Below, piece by piece: positions 1 to 12,676 of a DNA stretch of 64,000 nt. The position numbers and the translations under genes were made by a program. The notes under the pieces are model-generated. The model saw only the letters and a list, made by a program, of their open reading frames with translations, was not told the origin of the DNA and searched no databases. Position 1 is the stretch's first letter. Every line of letters starts with the position of its first letter. Origin of the DNA: Doryteuthis pealeii. Its lineage: Eukaryota; Mollusca; Cephalopoda; Myopsida; Loliginidae. The stretch is from positions 100,109,359 through 100,173,358 of the forward strand of contig CM042145.1 in NCBI GenBank assembly GCA_023376005.1. Reading direction: 5' to 3'.

Positions 1-2600
1 GTAAACAAAAAGGATAAGCAAGCTTTCTCAAGATCTGTCTGTTTTTTGGGGTGTTTTTTTTTCTGTCCTAGCAGTTTAAAACGATCGATTTTATCAAAAC
101 TTTTGCATTATTGGGTTTATGGTAAAGCCTACTTGAAACATTTTTTAAGTGATTATGTTACTCCAGATTCCGACTAAGCATGAGAAATTAGTTTTTCTTT
201 TTCGTTTTTTTTTTTTATTTTTATTTTCCTAAATTTTGTTTCTATTAAGGTCTTAAAAATAGTTTTCTTTTTCTTTTCTTTTTTTTTTTTTTTGTTTTGT
301 TTATGCCAGGTGTAAAAACGAAATCATGTAGGAAGAACGTAACAGAAAACTAAGACATCACACACTTTTAAAAAAGTATCTTATTTTCCACGCCAAGTAA
401 TCATTAAACATTTATGCTGATTGTGCAAACGAATGATTAAAAAAATGATTTTCCTAAGTTTTCTTAAAGATACTTTTTTGTATAACTTATTTCCACATAT
501 AAATGATTAACAAAACAAAATTTACTTCTTTGTCTTTCTTTAAGCCTTTCGTCCAAAACTTATGTCTCCCTTAAAAAAAACAAAAGGGGTTGCTAGGTAA
601 CATTTTTTTTTTAATTTATAAAACTAAATTATTAAATCATTCGATTACAATCGTTTCTTATGATTTTATTTTCAATTATTCGAAAATATAGCCTTAAAAA
701 CATTAAAATTAAGTAACTGGGTGACTTTTAATGTTTTAGTTTTAAGGAAGCTTTCTTGTGATGAAGAAGACACACGTACACAGGAAATTAGTGGTATTGA
801 TGAATTGTCAGTCATGTCGACTTCAGCAACAACTTAAAAACATAAACATCGCACATTTAAACAACATAAGAATCTTTTCTTTTTTCTTTTTCGTTAGCGG
901 ACACCCATTCCTTTTTATTTGTCCATTTATATCGATCTTTTGACATCCAATTCTTTCATTGTTTTTTACTTTCTTATTTTCTTAATATTCAATTCTGTTT
1001 CTGTTTCTTTTCTCTTTTCTTTACCTTTTTCCCTGTCCCGTCTTTGTTTAAACAGTTTAATGATTTTTGGTTTTGTTTTGTTTTGTTTTTAAACAAGACA
1101 GGAAAAAATATATAAATGAATAAATAGTGTCGACTCAAGAGTTGAATAATGTCAGTTAAAAAAAAAAGTAATAAACTCAAAATGTTTTATCAATTAGGCT
1201 ACTAATTTTAAGGGGGCCGAAATTTTCATTAGGCAGTTTAGTTTAGTTTAGTTTAGTTTACCCTTCCTCTTTTAGACTCATCACTAGACTAATGTTCCAG
1301 GTGCGTTTTCACAATTTAGTTTTAAAACTATTTAAAGGTTTTAGTTAAAATACTTGTAAGATAAAATTACCAGGAATTATACACACATACACACACACAC
1401 ACACACACACATACGTACATACACATATGCTACAAACGAAATAAATCAAAACTAATTACCAATTTTTAAGTGGTAGATAAAACTAATAACAGTGAGCGAA
1501 TTATTGATTTAATTTTTCTTCTCTGGTCTCATATATATATACATATACATATACATATATATTAATAAATGTTTCAATACCATAGTTTTTTTTTGTTTTG
1601 TTTGTTTTTTAGTTTGAATTCAAAACAACAAAATATGAAATCGGACAAAAATGTATTTCTCAAAAGTAAATTATAAAAAATAGAGTAAGCAGGGGGGGGG
1701 GGGAATAATTAACTTGTCAAAACAAATATGGTAAGTAGTGTAAATAAAATCTAATAGTTACTTTGGCTAAAATTAAAGTAGAAACAGAAATTTGAAACCA
1801 AGAACGAGTCATTTATTTATTTATTTATTTTAGTCTTTAAAGACGGAGTTAACTTCAGTTCTATTACTTCCTGTTTTTAGCTAATAAAAAAGCAACTTTT
1901 TTTTTCTGCATAAATTTAAGATGTGTTTTAAAGTGTAACGAAGTTTTATTTGAAGTCATGGAGTGAAATAGTTTTTATTCAATTTTAAATTATAATTCAC
2001 CACTAAATTTCTGAAGACAATTATCTTTTTGGACATTTTTTCAAAGTTTGTTTAATTTCTTATAACTTTACATCAAAATGTTATTGTTTTTTTTTCTTTT
2101 TTAAATTAAGAAATTGATAAAAGAAAAATTTTAAGTTTTCTCAAAGATCTATAATAGCTGAAGCATAATAATTTGATATTGTCTAGTCTAAAAATAACTG
2201 GGGGTTTTCTTCTAACTTCATGGTTTGAATGCTGCAATATATTTTTGATAATTGATAGTATTGATTGACTTGTCATTCTGATAAAAAAAAAAAAAGAAAA
2301 GAAAAAACGTCTTGTTCTTTATAGGAAGACTTTTGGGCAAATATTTTGGTTAAGATTCTAGAAATCAATTTCTTTAGATTTTTTTTTTCAAACAAATAAA
2401 CACACACACACACACACATACACACACATACATATGTTGTGGTGCACTTGAGCACTGTACACAATAAAGTTCATTATATATATATATAATATATTATATA
2501 TATAACTGTAACCTACGATTCACATTAGAATTTGATGGAAGATAAACTAGGATTGAATTCATATTAATATTTTTTAATGAAATAAACATTACAATAACAT
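1..2600. other. AT-rich region without recognisable genes
   Basis: Poly-T and poly-A runs, a (TTTAG)n-like stretch at 1238-1260, (CA)n at 1381 and 2399 and (TA)n at 2476 are present. No repeat family of the rest of the window was recognised. Confidence 0.6.
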
Positions 2601-2617
2601 CCATTGGGGCTTCTTAA

Positions 2618-2830
2618 ATGTATTTAAATCATCATCATTATCATCTTCTTCTTACTGGACAGATCATCATCATCATCAGCTTACTGGAAAAATATTTATA
2701 TCATCATCATCATCAGCTTACTGGGAAAATATCATCATCAGTAGCATCACCATCCTCAGCAGCAGCAGCTTATTGGGAAAATATCATCATCTTCATCATC
2801 AGCATCATCATAATACTGGAAAAAGGCCTT
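2618..2830 (+). repeat. (CAT)n-rich repeat with cttactgg units
   Basis: (ATC)n blocks alternate with agcttactgggaaaatat four times. The open frame through it is low-complexity His/Ser and unlikely to be a gene. Confidence 0.85.
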
Positions 2831-3078
2831 TCTCAGTTCCTTTCATGATGACCTTGATTATGTTAGCCTCTGCCATGTCTTATTAGTTTACTCAACTGTG
2901 TCATCTCTCCATCCTATAACAGAGCCTTTTCTACTATGCTTGTTATTCATTGGGCACCTTTCTTTTAAACCTTTTCACCATCTATTATCCTCTCTTCTAG
3001 CTATATGTCCTGTCCACTTTTATATTTGTTGTTTAATAATTTCTGGACATCTCTCACTTTAGTTTGCTCTCTGATAAA

Positions 3079-3628
3079 TGGTTGGTTGGTTGGTTGGTTG
3101 GTTGGTTGTTGGTTGGATTTTACAACATGTCAACCCTTGTTGGGTTATTTCATGCCAAAGATCTTTGCTTTATTCATTCTTGATGGGTACTCAATTTTTT
3201 TAAACACATCTTTTTTTAAACTCATTTTTTCTATTTAATCCATAGATGGGACCCTAACAGGTAATACCACTCTGGGTCAGAGTGGATCTGAGAGTAATGG
3301 CAATGAAGGGGTACTCCACATTCCACAGTGCTCCAAAATTGGAATTTCACCATTAGAAACAGTTTAACGTCATACTCAGGACCCTCATCCACCACTTTTT
3401 AGCACATATATGATAAATGGTTTGGGGGTTTGCCACAAGGGCAATAGGATTGGGACAATCATATAGGTGCTAGGGTTTGACATGACCAGCCAATTGATCA
3501 GAGGGAGGCCCTCTAACTGCTCAGCCACCAGGATTCTCTTCTTAAGTATCACAGGTCACCACCCACAGCTTACTCTTTTGCAGAGGTGCAGTCGTCAAAT
3601 TCTACAGCCCGAGCTGACAGGGCCGCCT
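3079..3628 (-). mobile_element. Family A retroposon, long copy
   Basis: On the plus strand it runs from a (GGTT)n tail through gggaccctaacaggtaatac and cagagtggatctgagagta to gagctgacagggccgcc, the inverse of the 4005-4561 copy. The pair forms an inverted repeat around the Helitron 3' end. Confidence 0.85.
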
Positions 3629-3725
3629 GATGTATCTCAATTGCTTTTTATCTCTTACAATTATTCCTTGCAATGCCCTTCCCATTGATTTCTGTATGGC
3701 ATAGATGTTTATTCTTATATTAGAA

Positions 3726-4716
3726 ACTAGAAGTGGCTACCCAGCATCGCCTGGGTGGGGGGTGTTGTAAAAAAAAGGTAGTAACACAGATACATTAAAT
3801 CCATTAAATCGTGAGTTGGATCCTTGTAGGATGCTCCATTAAAATTCTTACGTAAAAGAAAAGACTTTGCGTTGATCCAGACACTCTGAAAAGAAAAATT
3901 AATGTCTCCTATTTAAAATATTAAATGCAAAAAAAAAAAAAATTTTAATCCCATGCTCTTATCATTTGAATTTTATTTTTTAATTATCTTCACAAATATA
4001 AATCCGCCCTGTCGGCTGGGGCGTTAGAATGCACCAACTGCACCTCTGCAGAGGGTAAGACTCCCCCAATGGGCCACCTGTTGGCCGTGGGTGGCGACTC
4101 GTGATGCTTAAGGATAGAGCCCAGGTGGATGAGCAGTTCATGACATGCAATACTCCACTTTGGCCCTATCTTGGGCTAGACGGGCGGTCAGAGAGGCCCT
4201 AGCACCTATATGATTTTCCCAACCCTATTGCCCTTATGGCAAACCCCAAACCCTTTTTATCATATGGGTGGTAGAAGGCGGTGGCTGCGGGTCTACATGT
4301 CCTGGGAAATAACGTTAAAAATGGTGAGGTTCCAGTTTTTGGAGGTTTGGGGAATGTGGAGCACCCATTCATCACCATTGCTCCCTGGTCCACTCTGACC
4401 CGGAGTGGTAGTACCTGTTAGGGTCCCATCTATGGTTTAAATAGAAAATGTATTTATAAAAAAATTGTATTATCCATTAAGAATTGATTTATTTCAAAAC
4501 TTTATCGGCATTAAATGCACTGAGGTTGATATGCCGTAAAACAAAACAAACAAACAAACAAACAAATATAAATCAAATCATTATTTTTGCTCAAAAAGCA
4601 AGATCTGGTGATAGTGAATATGTATATATATTTACTTTGCCATTAATTCTTTTATTTTCATAGTTTCCTCCGGATATACATACATACACATATACTGCCC
4701 TTTATATATGTATAGA
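3726..4716 (-). mobile_element. Helitron-like (Helentron/HINE type) element, copy A
   Basis: Read on the minus strand it starts TCTATACATATATAAAGGGC and ends GGGTAGCCACTTCTAGT, matching the 5' TC and 3' CTAGT ends of Helitron families. It shares interior sequence with copies at 35.7 and 57.6 kb. A full-length family A retroposon (4005-4561) is inserted in it. No Rep/helicase coding remains. Confidence 0.75.
4005..4561 (+). mobile_element. Family A retroposon, full-length reference copy
   Basis: This is the clearest copy of the most frequent family in the window. It starts CGCCCTGTCGGCTGGGGCG and ends ...GCCGTAAAACAAAAC(AAAC)n. It is flanked by acaaatataaatc on both sides (3992-4004 and 4562-4574), a 13-bp TSD. 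The TSD and simple 3' tail indicate target-primed reverse transcription. I see no convincing tRNA-type promoter boxes and no ORF. It is inserted in Helitron copy A. Confidence 0.85.
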
Positions 4717-4727
4717 TTACTGTATTG

Positions 4728-4858
4728 ACTCAGACCATCAGTTCCTTACTTTACCGCACAGATCCCTGTGCTACTCATATGCTGAGCGAGGGACGGTATC
4801 GAACTAGGAACCTTGTGGTTTCTAGCCGACGCCCGACTGAGCTACATAGTATGTAGGG
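4728..4858 (-). mobile_element. SINE1 head and proximal body
   Basis: ttactttaccgcacagatcc, ggtatcgaactaggaacc and gcccgactgagctac are the reverse of the SINE1 5' half. It is 3'-truncated. Confidence 0.75.
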
Positions 4859-4860
4859 AC

Positions 4861-5870
4861 AAAAATTCTCAGAATTTTTGCCCAGGGAATCCAAAAATGC
4901 TATCGAAAAAGTTATTGATGATTTCTGATTTTTTCATAGCAAGATCAATATCCCAATGTGGCACTGAATCTAGGACAACATTTTTTTCTGTTATTATTTC
5001 ACATATATTGAACTTTATTTGTCCCAAAAAGATAGTTTGGTGTTTGCCCAGAACCGAAGTTACAACATCAGTTAAAATTTTGCAAATCAGAAATCATTAA
5101 TAATTTAAAACTGGTTAACTTTTAGATTTCTCGGTAGCATTTTTGGATTCCTTGGGCAAAAATTCTTTTATAATCCCAATGTTTAGGAGTAGGGAAACTC
5201 TAGAACATTTTACAGATAAAATAGATTACAAAAAGTCACCATTTTTTGCGACCGACCACCCAAATTTGGAAAGTTAAAAATTGGCAGTGTTATGTCGATT
5301 TTTTGAATTGGAAGCTTAAATTTTGGGGATTATCTAACTTTAAGATAGTCCACACCTGTACAAAATTGAAGTGAGAAATTTTAACAAATTTCAACCAAAT
5401 TTTGTAGCTTTGGTTCTGAGCAGAAACCAAACTATCTTTTTGGTACAAATAATGTTCAATAGATATGAAATAATAATAGAAAAAAATCTTTGTCATAGAT
5501 GCAGTGCCACATCAGGGTATAGATCTTGCTTTGAAAAAAAAAAAGAAAATCCTCAATAACTTAAAATTGGTTAACTTTCAGACATTTTTGATAGCATTTT
5601 TGGATTTCTCGGGCAAAAATGCTTTTATAATCCAATGTTTAGGAGTAGGGAAGCACTAGAACTCATTTTAAAGGCAAAAATAGATTACAAAAAGTCCCAT
5701 TTTTGCGACACCCCTCAAATTTGGAGAGCTAAAAATAGACATAACTCCACCAATATTTGGCATTGGAAGCTCAAATTTCGGGAATATCTAACTTTAACAC
5801 TGTCCACACATGTACAAAATTTCAGAAAAATTGAAGGGGTTGGGTGACAATTTTATTTTTTTCTGGATGA
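4861..5870. repeat. R3 repeat cluster
   Basis: Several partial copies in both orientations share gtagggaagcactagaac, ttggagagctaaaaatc, cacctgtacaaaatttcag and ggatgatttgacatggaat. Part of 4935-5095 is inverted at 5371-5535. It is AT-rich and non-coding; class unknown. Confidence 0.7.
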
Positions 5871-6046
5871 TTTGACATGGAATTGATCTTAGGGAATTTA
5901 TATTGACATTTTCTTGCGCACAGTGTAGATTCTTTTGTGTATAGTTATATGATATCTAGTATTTCTATCTAATACAAATAATTTCCCCCAGCTGTGGATT
6001 AGATAATACCACTACTGTTCTTCTACAAGGATGGATTTGGCATTAA

Positions 6047-6288
6047 CTTTTTGCCTACCAAATTTCCCCCATGGCTGTACCAGATTTTCTTGGTATCTTT
6101 ACTTGTATAATGGAATATTTCAAAGTGCATTATCTATTCACCTCAGAACTCATTCTATTCAATCACAATCCTATTGTCATTGTAATCTGAGTTCTTCTAC
6201 TCAGTTATAATGAACTAACCATCAGCAGCTCACGGTAGGATCGCAGTGATGGGAGAGCCGCTGTGAGTGGATTAAAGTAGGCAAAGAG
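6047..6288. mobile_element. piggyBac-like MITE, copy 1
   Basis: The flanks are TTAA on both sides (6043-6046 and 6289-6292), with terminal repeats CTTTTTGCCTAC...GTAGGCAAAGAG. It is about 242 bp with no coding sequence and is homologous to 33643-33886 in the opposite orientation. TTAA TSDs and a CYTTTGCC terminus are the piggyBac pattern. Confidence 0.85.
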
Positions 6289-6582
6289 TTAAATAACTCC
6301 CGAAGATTGATATACCATTAAACAGAGATACCAAACCAAACAAAAATAATTTGCACACAGTTGTATTTCTATCTAATACTAATAATTACATGGTTTCAAG
6401 TAATTATTTCGATTTAATGATAGTCATTTGCACACAGTAATATTGTTTTAAGTAGCTAATAATCCTTAGTAAACAATTATAGCTTCAAGTAACTATTCTT
6501 AATATGAATAATTTACATTTATATTGCATCAAATATTTCTATTGAATACAAATGATTTTTAAACAGATCTATTTGACCTATA

Positions 6583-7080
6583 GAGAGGACCCTAACATGT
6601 TCTACCACTCCGAGTCATGGTGGACCTGGGAGTAATGGCGATGAGGATGTGACCCTAGACTCCACAGATTTCCCGAACTGGGGCCTCATCACCAGATGCA
6701 GCTTAGTGTCCTACCCAGGACCCAGATAAAAGATGTTATAGAAAACCATGGAAAATACTTTTGATAACTGAATGGTGTTATGTATTTATTTGAAAAACAT
6801 TTGTCAAAAAAAAAAATTGATTTAAAATTTTTTTGCAAACAGAGCTATTTGACCCTTGGATGGGACCTTAACAAGTACTACCTGTTTGGGTCAGAGTGGA
6901 CCTGTGAGTAATGACAATGAAGGGGTGATTTACACTACCTAGAGCCTCACCATTAGATACAGTTATGTCATACTCAAGATACTATATTGGATAAGTAATG
7001 AAGATTATACTGATTGATTGATTGATTTTCAAGGGCATGTCAACCCATCTTGGATTTATTTTATGCCTAAAGGTTAGGGA
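6583..7080 (-). mobile_element. Family A fragments (three)
   Basis: Segments at 6583-6725, 6848-6985 and 7010-7075 carry the gggtcagagtggacctg, gagtaatggcgatgaag or catgtcaaccca blocks of family A. They are truncated and separated by AT-rich sequence. Confidence 0.75.
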
Positions 7081-7796
7081 ATCACATTCATTGTAGATTC
7101 AAATTTAAAAAATTTTGAAGTTCTGAGTAGATAATTGGGATTAAGGAAAAGTGAGATTGCAAAGCGAATTAAATTTTTAAAAATAAATAAATAAATACGG
7201 TTGGAGAATTTAAAAAAAAAAAAATTCAAATCCTTTTGTAGGATTTCTAAGAAAGGGAAAGTTTGACCTAATTTAGATTTATTGAGAGCCAAGATGTTGA
7301 AGCTACTGGCTTGCTGCTTATGAAATTTGACAAACAAATGTGTTTCGTACACTCCAATCTCTCACTCTCTACTCTCTATGAGAAACTAACATATATAATG
7401 AGGAGGTAATCAAGAGATACATAGAGAGGGAGAAAGTAATAGGCAGAATGTGAAGTGAGAGATGGTCAGTTTTTTACTTTATTGCAAATTACAACTAATT
7501 AGAAACAATTGAAATGGAATTTTTTTTCAAACATAACTCAATCCTAGAACTAGGAATAATTTAGTATAATTTGTGTCATTAAACTAAACAGTAACAAAAC
7601 CTTTAGGAGACAAAAATTGATTTTCTCAGCTTTAGTATAATAATTGCTGTTTGCACTAAACAATTTTTTACAACTGGATGCCTTTCCTAACAAATGCTAT
7701 TTATTTTACTGATGTCAGAATATCCATAGTTTAGAGATATGATTAACAATCAATGAAGTAATTATAATAGATATGCTCAAGTGAAAGAATGGTAAC

Positions 7797-8318
7797 AAGA
7801 TTGGGTGCGATTTGCAGAATTGCACCCTGGCCTCCTGCCTTAAAAAACGCTAGGCAGTGATAGCTGAAAAGACAAACCCACCTAAATTAATGCAATATTT
7901 TTTCCAGTCTTTTTTCAACAAGTAAATGTAAATATTTTAACCCTTCTTTTAAATATTTTAGGGGGTGGGGGGCTAAATATTTACATTTACTTGTCGATAA
8001 AAATATGGCTTATTTACCTGCAAACCACAAAAAAAAAAAAAAAAAAACACACCTTCAATCCGCTAAAAAAATTTCTTTTTTTTCTTTTTCGGTATTTTCA
8101 TTTTTTTTTTTTTTTCGACAATCAATTACATATAAAAAATAAAAACATTTTTTGGAGTATTTTTATTTTATTTGTATACCACAATGATGGGTTTTCAGTG
8201 CTTCAGCTAGGGACTTCATTCGTCGGTGGGTTTGTTTATTCAGCTATCACTGCCTAATGTTTTTTAAGGCTGGAGACCAGGATGCAATTCTATGAATAGC
8301 ACCCAAGATTGTCACAGG
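7797..8318. repeat. Inverted repeat P8 with inner hairpin
   Basis: Arms 7797-7905 and 8225-8318 (ggcagtgatagctgaaaaga and its inverse) are about 80% paired. Between them a second hairpin pairs caagtaaatgtaaatattt at 7919 with its inverse ending near 7994. Confidence 0.75.
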
Positions 8319-8963
8319 CTAAGAAGCTGTTGGGTCAGTAAAATGTTTATTTCTGTGTGGGGAGAAGCTTTCTGTGATTGGATATACCAATCATGTGATG
8401 AGCCCAGAAGTTTTGGTGCAAAATACCAAAACCCTCAGATAGATTCCAGACCAGCTCCTATGTGCACATCGACCTGAAATTCTCTCCAAGAAATCACTAA
8501 GATACCAGATATCCTCTCCATCACACTGGTAAGTCTCTCAAACTTAACTCTATACACAGGAAGGGCTTTATATTGTTAGTCATTGTTTTATTTGTTCTTT
8601 AATAAATTGTTAGAATTAAACTAAATTTTAATTCATTTATTTGTTGCTGTTAGTCTTAGAATTAAATGCTATACTAACATTAATAAAGCAATATAAGAAC
8701 ATTGCTTAGTCAGTCAATTGTTTTGATTCTTATTTATTAATACATGTCCAATTGGTAGTTATTATTTTCTTGGTGGTTAGCATGAAGGGAAAGTGGCAAG
8801 AGCCATGATCACTTAAGTGTGTACGTGTGTGTGTGTGTGATGGCATTCACCCGATGTTTTCAGGATCAGAATCAGAATTACCAAAGTCGAAATTGAAGAA
8901 ATTACCTTCTGCTATCTTGCTTTGTTGTTGAAATTGAAGTTCACTCTCCTTCTGAATTTAGAA

Positions 8964-9590
8964 ATACTAGCAAGAATATGCACCCTCCAGGCATAAGTAT
9001 GTAAAATTTAATGTAATGAAATACATTAAATGAAAAAGACTAACGAAAAAAATAAGAATGCATATAAAAAGATTACATTTATTTTGATCACATTTTAATT
9101 AGTTTCAATATAAAACATTCATAGGATTGATCTTAAAACATTGTAGAATAAAACAATAATATTAGAGATCAATAACACCAAGTAATTATTTATTAAACCT
9201 GATTTTGTTAAAACCAGTATGCAAATTAATCACCATATATTATGTAAATCTTTATATAAGACATATAGCAGGATTTTAAATGTATTCATAACATGGGCTG
9301 TTTTGAGGCAAATCTAACTCAGATTTTCATAGAGACATCATTAATAAATAAGATTTATTCTATGTATTAATGATTTTTACTATAGATCAAAAACTCATTG
9401 ATAAACTTATGCAATTCCTGAGGGTATTGTGATATAAGCAGTGACATAGTTTTGGTTACAGACAGACACTGAATCACCTTTATAATAAGATGTCTTACAA
9501 GCTGGTGATGAAATATGCAAATTAGTTCTTGCAGCCTCTGTAGAAGAACGATAGTTGGCTGAGTATCGTTTCCTCGTATGAAATGCATTT
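8964..9590 (+). repeat. Dispersed repeat D, copy 1
   Basis: A diverged block of about 630 bp (aatatgcaccctccaggc, ccagtatgcaaattaatcac, gcaattcctgagggtattg) is homologous to 31450-32265 in the inverted orientation. No reading frame; class not recognised. Confidence 0.7.
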
Positions 9591-9805
9591 TATAGTAAAA
9601 ATCATTTCTAATGCGTTTTTATTGTAAAAATCATTTGGAATGCATTTTGTAGTAAAAATCATTTGGAATGCATTTTTATCATAGAGAATAAATGTAAGAA
9701 CAATTCACGACAAAGTGATGCCAGGGATATTTTATTGTTAGAGCAAATTTAACAGAGTAGAATACAAACATAAAAGGAGATACAAGGAAGAGCTTTTACA
9801 TAGTT

Positions 9806-10085
9806 TTGTTTAGTTTGGTGGATTTTATGGCATGTCAACTCTTGTTGGGTTATTTTATGCTGAAGACGTTTGGTTCTATTTATGCTTGATGGATATTCAA
9901 TTTTTTTTTAAACTCAGTTTTTTTAAATACATTTTTTTCTATCTAACCCATAGATGAGTACTACCACCCTGGGTCAGAGTGGACCTGGGAGTAATGGTAA
10001 TGAAGGGGTACTCCACATTTCCCAGAGCTCCAAAATTGGAACTTCACCATTAGATGAAGTTTAACATCATACCCTGGACACTATA
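9806..10085 (-). mobile_element. Family A retroposon, 5'-truncated
   Basis: The segment contains ggcatgtcaactcttgttgg, the variable T-rich centre, and ctgggtcagagtggacctg through to the ttaacatcataccctgg block. The part distal to this is missing, as expected for 5' truncation of a retroposon read on the minus strand. Confidence 0.8.
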
Positions 10086-10089
10086 CATA

Positions 10090-11090
10090 CTTGTATGACG
10101 AAAATGTCCTAATATGAAAAATAGTCTTTAGTAGAGAAAGTCTTTTGGCTGCTGGTTAAAGAGGAAAGTATAAAGACTTACATGTTAAGAATGTTCTCAT
10201 GTACTATACGACACGAGGTTGTTGGAAGCAGAAATTCCTCTTTTCTATAGACAGGAAACACCACTGGTGTGTGTGTTACTTCTGTCAAGATTGGAGGGTA
10301 AAAGAGATTTTGATTTTGCCGCTTTCATTTTTATAATGCTGCTTGCTATGCCACCTAGCGCCTACACAATGTTTCGGCTGCTGTATCCTCCAGCCTTTTT
10401 CAGATGTTTTCTGTCTATCCAAGCATAGCAATGACCCAACCTGGGAAATCATTTAGTTTGTTGATCAAATAATGACATCATTGTTTTTGCATGCCTATCA
10501 ATCTGAGATACGTTAATCACAATCTTAAAAAATAAACTAAATTGTTTATAGGCATTTCCTGCACAACTCGAAGCATAAAATCCAATGGCAAATAATATAA
10601 AAAATGAGTTAACATGGTTCTATGGGGTAAGGCTTTATGGTGATTAGGCTTTGGTTATTTTTGGTGTGTGTTTGCTGGTTGATTCTTTTAAACCCCATTA
10701 TATGTGGTTCTTCCTTCTTGTGGGTTGTCAGGCTTTAAAGAAAGGGAAAAGAAGAGACAAAGACAAAAGATATTTTATGGTTCAGATTTTATTTCTAGGT
10801 TCATAGCTATTTCTTGGAGAAGAGATTTTCTCCTGAGTCAGTCAAGAGTGTCTGTTCCCAGTCAAGATCTGCTTTCGAATGGCCAAGGGTTCTTTTGGCA
10901 CCAGGAAGGGCCTTTTTCTCTGCACATACAGTTTAAGTGGTACAGCCATGCAGTAGTGCTGACACTGCTACAGCTTGGTAGTGGTCAATAACCTGTCAAT
11001 AGCAGTCCATGTTTTGCCTATGCATATGTTGACATTGCTTTTATTAGATGAGATGTTGCTGCTGAGGTATATGAACTGGTCTGAATTTTA
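10090..11090. other. Intergenic sequence with no recognised feature
   Basis: Short frames at 10219 and 10704 have no similarity I recognise and no splice context. The composition is slightly less AT-rich than the neighbours, so a degraded element is possible. Confidence 0.5.
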
Positions 11091-11094
11091 AGAA

Positions 11095-11374
11095 TAGCAC
11101 CTAACAAAACAACAGCTACTTTACCTCCTATCACACAAACCATCCAAGTAAGACAACCAAGATATGCTGGAAAAGTAAGGATGAACTCATTAGCAACATT
11201 CTCCTCTGGACTCCTGCACATGGACATACCAGTGTCGGTTGTCCATCAAGAACTTGCATTAACCAGCTCTATATGGAAACTGGATGCTGTCTAGAGTTCC
11301 TACCAAGAACAATGGCCGATAGGGATGGATGGCAAGAAAGAGTTAAGAGAAACAGTGCTATGAGTACAACATGA
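11095..11374 (+). pseudogene. Second-type LINE C-terminal fragment with (GAT)n tail
   Basis: The reading frame gives ILLWTPAHGHTSVGCPS, RTCINQLYMETGCCLEFL and MADRDGWQERVKR, then a stop and (GAT)n. This is the terminal motif series of a common invertebrate non-LTR retrotransposon ORF. Upstream the frame is broken by stops and shifts. Confidence 0.8.
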
Positions 11375-11706
11375 TGATAATGATGATGATGATGATATTG
11401 TTCTACGGTGAGTGAGAACTTGACTAAATATCCCATCCTAGCACCAACCTGAAACTCCTATTGTTTATCTTTCCAATGGCTTCTAATAAAATAAAAATGG
11501 CATTTAAAGAGATGGTCATGTTATTAACTTGCTTCTATGATCAGGCAATCACTCTATCATCCCATATTCTGTTGCAAGTAATACAACAATTTTGCTCTCT
11601 TAGTTAAAGTTATGAAAACATACATTATTAATCCGAGATATTTTTGATAATCATTACTTTTACAATAGCATTTAGCTCAATAAAATGAAAAATTTTTTTA
11701 AATTAA

Positions 11707-11996
11707 ATTGAAATAGATCACTAAGTAGGATTGAGCCTATTCTAGTAGTGACCACCCCAAGCGGAGATTTAAGAAGTTTGAATTCAGAATTTTCCTTCTC
11801 CTAAACTGGTTGCCTAACCAAGGTTAAAGAGCCCAGTCCTACTTTTTACCCATAGCTGGAGGGAAAATAGTTGGATTCATACCTTTCCCAAGGGTATTAG
11901 CGCTATGTGAACTGTGGCTTCGTTCAGGAATTGAACTCAAGACGACGAGTCCATTTCCTACAACTCTAACCAGTACACCACCGTGCTTCCCTATAC
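11707..11996 (-). mobile_element. SINE2, tail type A
   Basis: On the plus strand it runs from ctaagtaggattgagcc through gttgcctaaccaagg and ttcccaagggtattagcgc to the inverted head gagtccatttcctacaac. The 3' tail differs completely from type B copies after ctccgctt. Confidence 0.88.
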
Positions 11997-12257
11997 AAGT
12001 CTGTATATGGGAATAAATGAACTAATAATGTAACATACCCCTTGGACTCTAAAAAATGCTAGGGAAAAAAAGCTAGATGAGAATGTTATGTGCTGTTTTA
12101 AACAAATCAACTGATATACTAATACTGAATAAACAGAAAGAAAGACAAGATAAGATCTTTCTTTTTTTTTTGGTTATCTTTATCGTAAGATTTCAGCCAC
12201 TATGTATTTTGGCCTCAGGGCCTATTGCATTTAATGATCTTCAAATGGAACCTGTAG

Positions 12258-12470
12258 AGATTTGTGTAGATTGATCAGTATTCAACTGTGTTGCAAGTAG
12301 AATCTGCTTCTGAGAATCCAGACTTGGTAAGTGGTTTAAATAGCAGGTTGGGCTGTTCTACAATGTGGCATGGTCAAGTCTATTTTCAGGATTTTGATTG
12401 GCTGGTGGTTTTAATGTGGATATTTTTATCCATCCACATATACTGAACACTTGACCATGTTCTGTCAGTT
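12258..12470 (-). mobile_element. LTR-like segment related to the 50.25 kb LTR
   Basis: On the minus strand cagccaatcaaaatcctg, gctatttaaaccacttacc, attctcagaagcagattc and cagttgaatactgatc follow the order seen at 50.33-50.44 kb. It is diverged and its borders are uncertain. Confidence 0.5.
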
Positions 12471-12676
12471 GGTACAGAGTGTATTTGGTTATACTGTCTT
12501 TTCTTTTATGTCTGGTAACTGGATGCTAGTCCCAGCTTTCCTGTGAAGGTGAGTATGATGTTCATTCTACAGAACCCAGTCAAAATAATCAGCATAGAAC
12601 AATATTGGAAAATAAGTGAATTGAAAGAAACAGCATAGATTCTATGTTCAAATTATATGATGTGCAGCATAGCTAT

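Noticed and set aside
2618..2848. His-rich frame
   Set aside because: Translation of the (CAT)n repeat.
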